The notes under the pieces are model-generated. The model saw nothing but the letters and a program-made list of their open reading frames with translations, was not told where the DNA came from and did no database searches. 64,000 bases of DNA from Palsa-1248 sp963737835 (GTDB lineage Bacteria; Gemmatimonadota; Gemmatimonadetes; Gemmatimonadales; Gemmatimonadaceae), in NCBI GenBank assembly GCA_963737835.1, contig CAVTUH010000001.1:3224001-3288000 (forward strand), read 5' to 3'. Shown here piece by piece: positions 9,348 through 18,518 of this stretch. Within the stretch, counting starts at the first letter, position 1. The number at the start of each line of letters is the position of its first letter. The translations under genes and the position numbers were made by a program.

Positions 9348-9792
9348 GTGAACACGAACAAGACTACCCGGCGCATCGTCGAACAATTCAATGAGGCTTT
9401 TAATCACGGCGACTTCAATGCGGCGGCAAACTGTTTTGCCGTGGACTGCGAAAACCATGGCCGACGGGTGGGGCGTGCAGGTGTGCGGAAGGTGCTGGCC
9501 GAGATTAGGACCAACTTCCCCGACGCAAGGCTGACGATTCTGAACTCCGTGGCCGAAGGTGAGTGGGTCGTGGTACGATGCACGTACAGTGGCACGCACC
9601 GAGGCACGTCAAACTTTCCTGTTGATGGTGGGATGCTAGTCGGCGTGCCCCCTACCGGACACTCGTTCGAGGTTCAGCACATGCACATGTACCGGATACT
9701 CGAATGGGAAGATTGCGGAACACTTTGCGAACCGAGACGATGTCGGCATGATGAGGCAGCTAGGCCTGATTCCACCGGTTGCGCCTCCCTAG
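9348..9792 (+). pseudogene. SnoaL-like ester cyclase/polyketide-cyclase-fold protein with a frameshift
   Basis: Translation from GTG 9348 (AGGGGAGGAG upstream) gives a typical SnoaL-like protein: IVEQFNEAFNHGDFNAAANC, then FPDARLTILNSVAEGEWVVV and GHSFEVQHMHMYRI. At about 9703 the frame slips by +1. The downstream frame continues the family pattern as NGKIAEHFANRDDVGMMRQL and ends at TAG 9792. Total length is 445 bases, one more than 148 codons, so removing one base restores a normal 147-residue protein. Either the gene is freshly broken or the base is an assembly error. The promoter and partner genes are not evident. Confidence 0.75.
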
Positions 9793-10173
9793 GATCAATA
9801 GTGAAGTTGCTCAAGAGCGCGGCGGCATTCCAGCAAGCGACTGACGAGGCCGGGGCCGACTGGGGGCGAAATGCCGACCTGAGAGCAACCCCGCCATCGT
9901 AGGCCGATCGAGTGGCTGTTCGGGCTCGAGGGGCTTGAACCCCGGCGGTGGCACGTTCGGGGCGAGCGGCCGGGTACTACGTCGGGCTTGACACGGCTTG
10001 CGCGTGGCTCAATTGACGGCAGCTCAGCCAGTGACGCCCGGCTCGTTACGGTTCTATTTCAGGTTCCAATTCGAACCGGCATCAGCCAACATCCAAGACG
10101 GCACGATCGGGCGGATCAGCAAGCCGTCACTGTGAGAACCGGCAACTTACCGGTTCGAGGGGACAGAACCCAA
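9793..10173. other. Left flank of the integrative element, no gene recognised
   Basis: No coding potential is convincing here. The one structure seen is a perfect inverted repeat, GAACCGG/CCGGTTC, at 10136-10156 with loop CAACTTA. Related CGGCAA-x-TTGCC repeats occur at the same distance before the tRNA-Ile fragments at 40542 and 50990, so this flank is part of the same repeat family. Confidence 0.5.
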
Positions 10174-10174
10174 T

Positions 10175-10218
10175 GCCTGATAAGCGTGAGGTCGGTAGTT
10201 CAACTCTACCCAGGCCCA
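10175..10218 (+). repeat. Left attachment repeat, tRNA-Ile(GAT) 3' half
   Basis: The sequence runs from CTGATAA (anticodon loop with GAT) through the T-arm GTAGTTCAACTCTAC to the acceptor 3' strand GGGCCCA-like end CAGGCCCA. The bases before it do not form a D-arm or acceptor 5' strand, so it is not a tRNA gene. It matches 25989-26032, 40542-40586 and 50990-51034. Confidence 0.85.
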
Positions 10219-10302
10219 TTGTACGAAGTTGTTCCAGCGCCCCGCCTTACGGTCGGGACGTTTTTCATCGGGGCACCTCCCGTGACCCGATGGAGTGGAT
10301 TC

Positions 10303-10314
10303 GTGGTGTGGATT
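10303..10314 (+). repeat. Arm-type repeat GTGGTGTGGATT, left end
   Basis: The 12-base word lies just before the integrase stop codon. Two tandem copies of it occur at 25862-25885 near the right end. Repeated short words flanking the core at both ends are what tyrosine integrases use as arm-binding sites. Confidence 0.5.
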
Positions 10315-10317
10315 CGA

Positions 10318-11496
10318 CTACGCCGTAGCGACCCGGACGACGCGACGCTGTTCGAGCGCTGCGCGCATCGTTTGCTCATCGGGGCGTTGATAGCACTTGA
10401 CCACTGTCATGGGCTCCTTCCAGCCGCCAAGCGCACAGAGGTCAGGGAGCGGTACCGCCTTCAACTCGGTAGCGAACTTCCGCCGAAGACTGTGAAAGCC
10501 GCGACCGGCCACGCGTACGGTTTTGGCCTCCCCCTCGCATCGCTCCCACCAGTCCTTTACGACGTGGCGTGAGCACGGCCGGTCCGGTTTCTTCGGAGCA
10601 GGGAATACCCAGCCATCGCCAATCGCCGCCCGCGTCCGCCGAAGTTGGTCTAGGACATCCACGGCCGCTGCGGACAGTGGAGTCACATGCTCGAATCCAA
10701 TCTTGTCTGACTCCGCCGGCCAGCGGACAACTTTGGCGGTCAAGTCTACATCCGCCCACCGCATCTGCCTTACTGACCCTACTCGGTGTCCGGTTTCGTG
10801 CACCAGCACGAGTAGCGGCGTGAGCAATGCATGCACGCGCGGCAATGCTTCGACCATACTGACGTATTCGTCATCGCTGAGCGTCGGCCGATGAGGGTTG
10901 GCTTCCCTCGGAAGGGAGAGCCCCGCGAGCGGATTCCGTTCCAGCGTGGGGCGGCCGTACTTGTCTCCCGCCCTAGTTGCCCAATTCAGCACCGCCAGCA
11001 TCCAACGAAGATCTTGCTCGATGATCCGGTCACCCACGGGTTGGGCGACTTTGACTCCCGGTGGTCGTAGACTCCCGCTCCGCCGCTCGCGGATGAACGC
11101 GTCCCAATCGCGGCGGCTAAGGGTCTTGACCAGTCGGTTACTTCCAAGCGCCCGCAAAAAAAGCTTTGCTGCTCGACGGTCATGCCGCTGCGTCGTCAGC
11201 GCCTTGCTCGGCGTCACTTCACGATCATACATGTCAAACAGCGTGGCGAGCGTGCAGTCTGCAGTCCTTGGAGGCTCTTCCTTTCGGAACGCGGCTGCTA
11301 ACTCCTCGGCTTTGGCCTTTGCCGCTTCGCGGTCGCGATGGCCGAGTGCTTGGCGCGTGGGCTTCGGTCGTCCACCTTCGGGTTGGCGTTCGTAGAACTC
11401 GACATACAGCAACCCGGTAACGTGGTGCTCGAAAACCCTGACGCGGTTCTTACCTCGCTCGCCGGTGCTCCAGCTCCAGCGTCGTGCGTGTCTCAT
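10318..11496 (-). CDS. int: Tyrosine recombinase/phage-type integrase
   Basis: The 392-residue protein has the catalytic set of tyrosine recombinases: Arg238 in HETGHRVGSVRQ, Lys265 in ESDKIGF, His335/Arg338 in FHSLRRK, Trp359 in GGWKEPM and Tyr369 in VVKCYQR. A SAM-like core-binding domain precedes the catalytic half. It would integrate and excise the element at the tRNA-Ile core. Its ATG overlaps the stop of the upstream HTH gene as ATGA, so it is the last gene of a coupled operon, and its 3' end points at the left attachment repeat. Confidence 0.92.
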   Translation of the reverse strand: MRHARRWSWSTGERGKNRVRVFEHHVTGLLYVEFYERQPEGGRPKPTRQALGHRDREAAKAKAEELAAAFRKEEPPRTADCTLATLFDMYDREVTPSKALTTQRHDRRAAKLFLRALGSNRLVKTLSRRDWDAFIRERRSGSLRPPGVKVAQPVGDRIIEQDLRWMLAVLNWATRAGDKYGRPTLERNPLAGLSLPREANPHRPTLSDDEYVSMVEALPRVHALLTPLLVLVHETGHRVGSVRQMRWADVDLTAKVVRWPAESDKIGFEHVTPLSAAAVDVLDQLRRTRAAIGDGWVFPAPKKPDRPCSRHVVKDWWERCEGEAKTVRVAGRGFHSLRRKFATELKAVPLPDLCALGGWKEPMTVVKCYQRPDEQTMRAALEQRRVVRVATA

Positions 11497-11912
11497 CGGT
11501 CATCCTGGTGCGGAGGGTCGATGAGCGCGCGCGCAATCTGCGCCTTGGAAATGGGCTCCGTTCCGACGGGCGTCAAGGCTCCAGGGGGGCCTCCGGGCTT
11601 ATGCGGCAAATCCGCGCGCCGAACACGTGGAGCGTGCTTTCGACCGACGTTGCGGAGCCTCCCTTGGCGCAGCATTCGTTCAATGTGGTCGGGCGAGTAG
11701 CCCGACTCAGCGGCGGCTTGGGAGACGGTGAGTGTTGTATCTGCCTCTGCGCGTAGAGCGGCCTCCAGTTGCTCGGCGGCAGCTTCGAGGGTCGCAGCAT
11801 TACTGGTGGCGCCAAATTGGCGCAGGCGGTTCACCTCAATCCGCCAGACCTCGGGCAGATCGCCCACGATGAACGGGTCAGGAAGCGCCCCGCGGGACCG
11901 ACCGACGCTCAT
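11493..11912 (-). CDS. HTH DNA-binding protein, excisionase-like
   Basis: Started at ATG 11912 the protein has 139 residues. This start overlaps the upstream stop as ATGA and is preferred over an in-frame ATG at 12044. The C-terminal part, TVSQAAAESGYSPDHIERML followed by RQGRLRNVGR, is a MerR/excisionase-type winged helix. The N-terminal helical part has no recognised match. Position directly before the integrase suggests control of excision or of the operon. Confidence 0.75.
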   Translation of the reverse strand: MSVGRSRGALPDPFIVGDLPEVWRIEVNRLRQFGATSNAATLEAAAEQLEAALRAEADTTLTVSQAAAESGYSPDHIERMLRQGRLRNVGRKHAPRVRRADLPHKPGGPPGALTPVGTEPISKAQIARALIDPPHQDDR

Positions 11913-12214
11913 GGAGCTGTACGTTCCGTCGTCGCGGCGGCTACCGCGCTCCTCGGGCACGTCATCGCGCCGCCCGGCGCTGGGCACACCAATAGCAGAC
12001 GGTGCCGGCTTCTCGAAACCAGAAATGACCGCAGACTCGCGCAAGGGTGTGGCCTCAGGTATTCGCGTAGCTCCTCGCGTTTTTCAGCCAGGCGCGCCCG
12101 CAGTCCGCTCGAAATCCGTGATCGATCGCCAACGAGCTTGAGCGTACCGCCGATGACGACGAGTTCCGCACCGAGGCTGTGGACCTCCCTGATGAGATCC
12201 GCGATCTCGCTCAT
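11909..12214 (-). CDS. Small protein with a TubC N-terminal docking-like domain
   Basis: The first 50 of 101 residues (IREVHSLGAELVVIGGTLKL, then RARLAEKREELREYLR) match the TubC N-terminal docking fold, which is common in small proteins beside mobile-element primases. The second half is Arg/Ala/Pro-rich and unrecognised. The ATG overlaps the preceding DUF927 stop and its own stop overlaps the next ATG, both as ATGA, so it is tightly coupled in the replication/integration operon. Confidence 0.65.
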   Translation of the reverse strand: MSEIADLIREVHSLGAELVVIGGTLKLVGDRSRISSGLRARLAEKREELREYLRPHPCASLRSFLVSRSRHRLLLVCPAPGGAMTCPRSAVAAATTERTAP

Positions 12215-15015
12215 ACGTCTTCCGCAGTATCGTAGGTAGCGTGGGTGCTGCGAGGTGCGCCGTCGAGCGCCATGCCTTCGCGCTCGTCCGTTTCGTATCG
12301 TGTCTGTGAACCGGCTTCGCTGAACCCCCCGTTGTTGTGGGGACTGGGTGTCCCAAGTGGCCCAGACGCGCCGATCTCCAGGTCATACTGGGACACTCGC
12401 GGGGCCACTCTTTGGGCCACTCCGACGTCTGGGCCACTATTTGTGTCCCCCGGCAGGACTGTGTCGGCTCTCCCCCCGGGGGGCGTACCACTGGTCGCGG
12501 CCCCGGGCGGGCCACTCGGGCCACTCAAGTCGGATGATGAAGGCCACGCCGCGTCAAAGTGGAGCACATCGCGCCGGAGTCCTTGGAGGTGCCGGCGCAC
12601 GAGGAGGCGAACCTTGCCCCCGCGCTGATCGACAGTCTTCAGGAGGCCGCGTTCGTGAAGCCGCTTCGTGAGTGTGCGAGCTGATACTGGGAGGGCGTCG
12701 CCGACGTCTCGGGCAAGGCGTTGCACCACTCCGAATGCGGCCTCGCGATCAATGTAGAGATTGTCATGCTCAACCCAACCGAGTTGCGTTCCACGAGGCT
12801 GCCATACGGGGTCAAGCCCGTCCGACTTCCGCCATCCCCATGCCTCTGGTTGGAGCGGCTTGCCCCCATCTGGCCCCGCAACATGTGCGACGCCGCTTGC
12901 CATCGCCGCGACCAGCAGCGCACGAAACCTGTCTGTCGGATCAGCCGCGAACTGGTGTTCGCCCTGCTGCTCGGCGAGGGCGAGAAGGGCTCGCCATACC
13001 CGAGTCCAAAGAGCGTCGCGCTCCTCATCGGTGATCGCCGGTATGGATGCGGCAAAGCCAAGGAAGTACCGCCACCCGATCGCCAGCTCTGCGGCAATCC
13101 CCGGAGTTCGCCAGTGTTGAGCGCCGCTCGCTGCGAGTGCCCACGTATGGCGACTACTTGGGTGTGGAGGTCTGCATGAAGGCCCGACATCTGAGGGGCG
13201 AGCCACCGGACGAAGCCGGCTAGAGCCGCGGCCAGGCGACCGCTACCTGCGTCGGATTGGCAGGCTGTCAATCGAGGCAGGTCGACGTCGCCGGGCGAGA
13301 TCTCCGCAATGCACATCCGAGCGCGCAGGCTCTGACCGCTCGGAATATCCTCCCCCGTCGAAAGAATGAGTCCACGTGGCGGCTTGGTCAGTTGCAGGGA
13401 ACCGTCAGGGCGCATACGTCCGCGGCCGGACCGGTTTCCCTGGGCGCGGAGCAACCGATCAGCCTTGCCATGGAGCTGCTGTTGTTGAGCCAGATGAACC
13501 TCGTGGCGCGAAGTCGTCGACTGCCATCAACATCTCCTTGAGCGTGAACGCTGTACTCTCAAGAGAGTTCGCCGTCGACGACCAAGACGCTAGATGGCGG
13601 GCGTCAAGGCGGCTACCGAAGTGCTGCTGCGCGAGGGCCGTCAGCTCCGTCTTGAACACGCCTGTCGGTCCAACCAGGTGACCAGCAAAATCGGCTGGGG
13701 CAAGAACTGCGCGGTACACGCTTCCTAGTAGGGGTACTGTTATCCGGTCTGGCGCAATGTCGAGCACCTGGAGGCTCGCGTGGATGACCGCCGCCAGCCG
13801 ACTCCTCACCCGCTGGAGGAGCTGGGAGAGAGTAGTCGCTGAGACTCCACCAAGCTCCACGTCGATGGAGTCGACCGGTCCCGCTGCGCCAATTGCCCCT
13901 CCAGCATGCAGATAAACGAATTCGCCATCGATAGCGCGCCAGCCCGTGTGCCTGTAGATGCAATGCTCTGGCGGTTGGCCGGACAGGTGCTGAATTGCAG
14001 CGCGTGTGTGCTCTCGCACGGTGACGCCAGGGTAGAGAATTGCGCCAGCTCCCAAGCATTCGAGCGGCCAGTTCATTCCGTTAAACCTGGCGGCGGAAAG
14101 CTGGAATCGTGACGTCCGTCCGCCGAGCGTCGCCTCGATCTCTAACGCCCGCACTTGCTCCACCCCGTTGTCACCCAATAGGTCGCGGATAATCCGCGCG
14201 GTGAAATTCGTGAGCGGCACTTCGACGAGACCGTCAGTGCTGCGCTTGCAGTAGACGAGGCCTTGTGGCGTCGCGCGGTACCGCGGCTCCTCTGATGGAT
14301 CGGCCCGCTGCGATTCGGGCGTTGCCAGCGCCATCAAGTCATCTCGCGAATGACCAGCGACTAGAAAGTCATCAAGCCCGACTTTCCGACCACCTTCCCC
14401 GGAGGGGAGGTCGATCAGTGACACGATCGCTCCCCGGCTCGCGAGAAACTCTTTCAAGCGCGACATTGCCGCACGTACCGGCGGTTTGGTCTTGACGTCG
14501 GAATCAAAGACGACAGCAACGATTCGATCCTTGAGCGCGATCGACTCCCAATCGCCAAGCGCTGTCAGACCACCGTCCTCATTTCGCCCCCGCCAGTTCC
14601 AAACCCCTAGGAGCGCTATGCAGCAAAGTCCGCACGACACGGCCGCGTCGGCCTTCTTGATGCCCTCGGTGACGAACAGCGGGACGAGCGGATTTCCGAT
14701 GTGGGCACGGGCAGTTGGCGGCACATCGAGTGCCATTCGCATGCCCCTTGGGGTTTCGTACTTGATCGGTTTGCCTCGATCTCCCGTGCGCGGCGTGTCT
14801 GGGCGGTGCTGGTACGAGGTGATCCCGCTGGCGACTCCATGGACCGGGATGAGCAGCGTCGGCACGATCTGCTGGCGTCGGCCAAAACCGAGCCGGTCAA
14901 GTTCCGCGCGCACTTCGACCGTGCGGTAACCTCTGGCCTCGATGACGTGCTCAGCGATGCCGCTGGCGGCGAGCACGCCGGCGTGGTTCGGGGCCAAGTG
15001 TCTTGCGTTCGTCAT
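12211..15015 (-). pseudogene. DUF3854-DUF927 primase/helicase-like protein, split by two compensating frameshifts
   Basis: DUF3854-DUF927 proteins are the large replication proteins of many integrative elements. From ATG 15015 the first frame holds a Toprim-like DUF3854 part (PLVPLFVTEGIKKADAA, VVFDSDVKTKP) and a DUF927 ATPase part with the P-loop-like HLVGPTGVFKTELT and the segment LMAVDDFAP. Near 13490 the family pattern moves to the +1 frame (KADRLLRAQGNRSGRGRMR, RGLILSTGEDIPSG). Near 13150 it returns to the first frame (WRTPGIAAELAIGWRYFLG to the end). Net length is a multiple of three. The Pro/Gly-rich tail before the stop is variable in this family. Either the gene is decayed or two assembly errors compensate. 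Confidence 0.75.
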
Positions 15016-15017
15016 CG

Positions 15018-15794
15018 CTATTCCCACCGATCCAGGACCGCATCAACGAGCCTATTCACTCGCTCTTCGGTCCAATCCGGTTCGATGCGCCGGCGCAATA
15101 TCCGCTCGACCTCGTCCCGCGCCTCCCTTGCAGCGTCTCTATCCCACTCGAAACCAGAAGTGGCGACCGCAGCGTGTAGCATCCCTGCCGCGAGCAACTG
15201 CTCGACGAGGAGGTCCTCCTTCTCTGCTTCCTGATATGGCTTCAGAATCGCAGTGATCTTCGCCGCGACATATTCGGGTGGATCGCCAGGTTTCAGGCTG
15301 GCGAGGAACTCCTCCACGTCTACGCGCGCGTCAGCAGGGTCGCGTAGGCTGGCGACTTGGAGACGTGCTTGGGTCTTTTCGTTATCGAGTCTCCGGCGGG
15401 CGGTCGCTTCGGCGATCTGATCCCGGACTGTCCCACCCGCCGTCGGACCCGAATCTCCGCCCGGGCTAGCAATGGTGAGCGCTGACTGTGGCGGGTGAAA
15501 AAGTTCGGGCCCCGAGTGAGCGACGTGGTTGCCAAGCCGGGAATGCTCGGTTAACCGGGGACTGCGACGGGGAAGGGACCAAACTTCATTGGCTGTTTCG
15601 TCGGTTGAATCAGACTCGTTGTGCGTCGCTGCAGTTCGCGGCGTGTTTTCAAGGCGCTGGCTGGGACCAGGTTCGGTATTCCTCGCGGAAAAACCAGCGT
15701 TCGCCTGCTGACTGTCGCCCTTCGATCCTTCCTTCTTTGCGCCACCTGCGGACTGTTGAAACCGAGACGCCGTGTGTGGCCGCGTACGCGCCAA
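15018..15794 (-). CDS. Hypothetical helical protein; N-terminus uncertain
   Basis: The stop lies two bases before the DUF927 ATG. The C-terminal 120 residues are convincing as protein (VEEFLASLKPGDPPEYVAAK, LLVEQLLAAGMLHAAVATSG, ERVNRLVDAVLDRWE). The only start far enough upstream is TTG 15794, deep inside the overlapping HTH gene, and no ATG, GTG or TTG follows until well into the helical part. A likely explanation is that this is the C-terminal portion of the HTH protein encoded at 15649-15816, separated by a frameshift near 15650. No function is assigned. Confidence 0.5.
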   Translation of the reverse strand: MARTRPHTASRFQQSAGGAKKEGSKGDSQQANAGFSARNTEPGPSQRLENTPRTAATHNESDSTDETANEVWSLPRRSPRLTEHSRLGNHVAHSGPELFHPPQSALTIASPGGDSGPTAGGTVRDQIAEATARRRLDNEKTQARLQVASLRDPADARVDVEEFLASLKPGDPPEYVAAKITAILKPYQEAEKEDLLVEQLLAAGMLHAAVATSGFEWDRDAAREARDEVERILRRRIEPDWTEERVNRLVDAVLDRWE

Positions 15795-15816
15795 TACCTA
15801 TCCATTTCCCGGCCAT
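15649..15816 (-). CDS. Small HTH (MerR/excisionase-like) DNA-binding protein
   Basis: This 55-codon frame begins MAGKWIGIGAYAATHGVSVS and continues TVRRWRKEGRIEGRQSAGER with WFFREEY. It is a textbook MerR-type helix-turn-helix of the kind used by excisionases and small mobile-element regulators: helix, turn V-S, recognition helix ending in RRW, and a basic wing. It follows another small HTH gene by 47 bases on the same strand. It may once have continued into the hypothetical frame downstream. Confidence 0.7.
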   Translation of the reverse strand: MAGKWIGIGAYAATHGVSVSTVRRWRKEGRIEGRQSAGERWFFREEYRTWSQPAP

Positions 15817-15863
15817 AGATACCTATCCGGTGAGTAACTCACTCGGTGTTATTGGAGGAGCTG

Positions 15864-16088
15864 CTAGGCGTCGCGCGCTGCGACGAGCGCGGCGAGAGAG
15901 TCCTGCGTAGCAGCCCATCTTCCGTTGGAGAGGCGGCGACCGATGAGCTGGCCTTTGAGCACGAGGCGCCACGTCTGCGCCCAGTCGAGGTTGAGCTGTT
16001 GCGCGGCGTCCACTAGAGGGACCATCGCGGGCAGTGGCCGGCTCGCCGCTTGTGCAAACTCGGGCTTCATTGCATTCTTCTCCGCCAT
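15864..16088 (-). CDS. Small HTH-type DNA-binding protein
   Basis: From ATG 16088 the product is 74 residues. The segment VPLVDAAQQLNLDWAQTWRL followed by VLKGQLIGRRLSNGRW is a MerR/excisionase-like winged helix of minimal size. It is transcribed away from the XRE regulator across a 47-base gap and heads the element's minus-strand operon. It probably acts as an early control protein or recombination directionality factor. Confidence 0.65.
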   Translation of the reverse strand: MAEKNAMKPEFAQAASRPLPAMVPLVDAAQQLNLDWAQTWRLVLKGQLIGRRLSNGRWAATQDSLAALVAARDA

Positions 16089-16142
16089 ATGCCCGGAAGT
16101 GAGACAGCATGTTGCGCCTATAACGGACAGGGGATATGCCCG
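16087..16142. promoter_or_regulatory. Divergent control region with direct repeats at both gene starts
   Basis: The word ATATGCCCG occurs at 16087-16095 and 16134-16142, each copy overlapping the start codon of one of the two divergent regulator genes. Divergent short control regions with repeated operators are usual for cI/cro-type switches of mobile elements. No -35/-10 pair is convincing. Confidence 0.35.
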
Positions 16143-16960
16143 TTTCGAGCAGGAAGAGAGATAAGGAGAAGGGCACCTTCCGCGCAAGACCCAAGCGGGG
16201 GCGAGGAAACGCCACCCCTCTTGGCAAGCGGATTCGGACGCTGATTCGCCAGTTCTATGGCAGTCAACGCCTGGCGGCGCGGGCTTGGGGCACGACGCGG
16301 GCCACGATCGACCGGATCCTGACCGGCGAAGTGGAGGAGCCTCGCGGGGACCTCTTGGTGCGAATAGCACGGGCGTGCGGCACTTCAACGGACTGGCTTC
16401 TCATGGGCGAAGGCTCACCGCCCAAGCTGCCGCACGATCCGCTTCCGTCGCAGGTCCAGGAACAATGGCAAGAGATGGTGGAGGGCTTAGGCGTCGATGA
16501 CGCGACGCGAGACGCGTTGCTGCTCCTCCCCGGACGCGTCCGGCGTGCTTTCGCTCAGCTGCTCGTGTGGGATCCGATCACCCGGCACGATGAGACGCCC
16601 TTTACAGCTCGCCAACTCACTGCGAGACGGCAGGCGGAGGATCGGGAAACGCAGGCCTGGATCGACCTGCTCAAGCTAGTGCTCGACCGCTACGGTGCTG
16701 CGGAAACGCGTCGCGTGCTGCAGCACAATCGCACCTTGCTTGGTATCGGCTTCAATAGTGCAACTCGCTTATTCCTGGAGTATCTCACGCTACACGACAA
16801 GTTGGACAACGCGGCCTTGATGCGAGGGTTCGATCAGGCGGTGAAGCAGTGCGCGATGACAATACATCCGCGTGTGATCACGCAAGAGGAGGTGCAAGCG
16901 GCGATAGATCCCTTTGCCCCGCCGTCAGGCGACGCCGAAAGAGAGCTCACGCCGAGCTAG
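16136..16960 (+). CDS. XRE-family transcriptional regulator
   Basis: The 274-residue protein has an N-terminal helix-turn-helix at about residues 28-90 (QRLAARAWGTTRATIDRILT, then LVRIARACGTSTDWLLMGEG) of the lambda-repressor-like type. The C-terminal 170 residues are helical and unrecognised, with no S24 protease motif seen. It is divergent from the small HTH gene and so is likely the element's main repressor. Its last 14 bases overlap the 3' end of the convergent resolvase gene. Confidence 0.8.
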   Translation: MPVSSRKRDKEKGTFRARPKRGRGNATPLGKRIRTLIRQFYGSQRLAARAWGTTRATIDRILTGEVEEPRGDLLVRIARACGTSTDWLLMGEGSPPKLPHDPLPSQVQEQWQEMVEGLGVDDATRDALLLLPGRVRRAFAQLLVWDPITRHDETPFTARQLTARRQAEDRETQAWIDLLKLVLDRYGAAETRRVLQHNRTLLGIGFNSATRLFLEYLTLHDKLDNAALMRGFDQAVKQCAMTIHPRVITQEEVQAAIDPFAPPSGDAERELTPS

Positions 16961-17559
16961 ACGTCTCGCGGGCCAGCGCTCTATAAAGAGTCGTTCGAGA
17001 CACACCGAGAGTCCGGCATACATCGGCAACATTGGCGCCGGGCGTACCAAGCATTGCGGTGGCCATAGTCACTTGGCGGCCATTGAGCGCACGAGGGCGC
17101 CCGCCGGTGCGGCCGCGCGCGCGGGCAGCGGCGAGTCCCGCGTTCGTTCGCTCACGAATGAGGTCTCGCTCGAATTCAGCGAGTGCCCCGAACAAGTGAA
17201 AGACGAGTTTTCCGCCAGCCGTGGTAGTGTCGATGGATTCTTGCAGGCTACGAAAGCCGATGCCGCGGCGCTCTAGCAGCGTCACGGTCTCTATTAGGTG
17301 GCGGAGCGACCGCCCCAGACGATCCAGCTTCCAGACAACAACCGTATCGCCCCGTCGAGCGTAGGCAAGGACTTTGGTGAGCCCCTCGCGATCTGCGCGG
17401 CCGCCGCTGGCTACTTCGGTTACGATCTCCTCGCATTCCCACCGCACGGAGCGCATCCTCTTGGAGGCTGACCGACTGATCGGCGGTTGAGACGCGGGCG
17501 TATCCGACGAGCACGTCGCGAGTGTACCGGATCTTGTCGACTCTTGCAAGTTTCGGCAC
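16947..17559 (-). pseudogene. Serine recombinase (resolvase/invertase family) with a frameshift
   Basis: The N-terminal frame (from ATG 17559) holds the catalytic serine motif LVGYARVSTADQSVSLQEDA. At about 17436 a +1 slip moves the family pattern to the next frame, CEEIVTEVASGGRADREGL, followed by VVWKLDRLGRSLRHLIETV, LVFHLFGALAEFERDLIRER, and the C-terminal HTH of the Hin/TnpR type (GANVADVCRTLGVSRTTLYR). Corrected length is 203 residues, normal for this family. An extra A in GGGAATGC would explain the slip. The gene is convergent with the XRE gene. Confidence 0.8.
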
Positions 17560-17742
17560 TTTGATTTCGGGACGGCTTTTGGAACGGACCGTAGGGCCGT
17601 TTGGGTGGCCGAAACGTGAAGACGCACTTGGTGTCGAAACCGAACGATTTCGCTACTCCCCAACACTGACGTCTTCCGCGTCCGCTCTGCCCACCCCATG
17701 ATCCGGCGCGTTTGTCATTGTCGCCGTGAGCCCTTCAGCCCC

Positions 17743-18300
17743 TCAGGGGACGCGCGGGTGCTCCAACCGCGTTCCCCACGCCTGGGTAAGCAACGCCCGA
17801 TACCAGTTTTCCCAACTGTTAAGCTCGCTGTCCCTATCATAGCCGCTGTACACGTACCACCAGTTGTTGTCTGGGCTGGGCTGCAGATGGCCGTTGATGC
17901 TCTCGCCTTGGATCGTATGCAGAAACTCGTGCATTACGGTATCACCATGCGTGACGCGATCCGCGCGAACGCAACAGTCGTGTGGGCCGCCGACCCCATG
18001 GAGATCGCGATGCTCGCGATCGTCGACATAGGCCAACGTCTTCGAGAAGTTGACGGAACAGGTAAGCGGCTCTCTGGACGGAACGGGTGGCCTATGCACT
18101 CCGATGGCAATTCCATCGGACAAGCGTACGGTGTGGTAGCATCCGTGATCGGGACCCTCGCTTCTGACATTGAATGTCAGATAAGAATAGCCGTTGCTGT
18201 ACTCGGCAACCTGTGCCTGCAGCCTGAGCATAGCCTGTAGGACGGCGTGTTCCGAGACGTCCCCGTTGAAATAGGCAATCGCCTTCATTTCGATGCTCAT
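17743..18300 (-). CDS. Putative zinc metallopeptidase-like protein (HEFLH)
   Basis: The 185-residue protein carries HGDTVMHEFLHTIQG near residue 122. HEFLH is an HExxH zinc site of the gluzincin/metzincin kind. A short region after it (SPDNNWWYVYSGYDRD) could supply the third ligand but no clear Glu or His signature is visible. There is no signal peptide, so it should act in the cytosol. It is divergent from the methyltransferase-ATPase gene with about 220 bases between them. It could be cargo of the element; its substrate is unknown. Confidence 0.5.
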   Translation of the reverse strand: MSIEMKAIAYFNGDVSEHAVLQAMLRLQAQVAEYSNGYSYLTFNVRSEGPDHGCYHTVRLSDGIAIGVHRPPVPSREPLTCSVNFSKTLAYVDDREHRDLHGVGGPHDCCVRADRVTHGDTVMHEFLHTIQGESINGHLQPSPDNNWWYVYSGYDRDSELNSWENWYRALLTQAWGTRLEHPRVP

Positions 18301-18518
18301 TCGAGCAGTATATCGTCCGCATTTGCGGTGTCAAAAGCGACTATTTGCCCCAACCGGGTGGAAGCAGCTTCGCCGCTGGCAGCGATTCGACCATCAGGCC
18401 GGGAATGACGTTCGGCGCCCGCCGACCTCTTCCGCATTCGACTATCGTCGCCGTGATCAGCTGCTGCATGTTTAGGCGGTACAGCTTGCCGCCGACCCTA
18501 AGAAACGCCGAATCGAGC

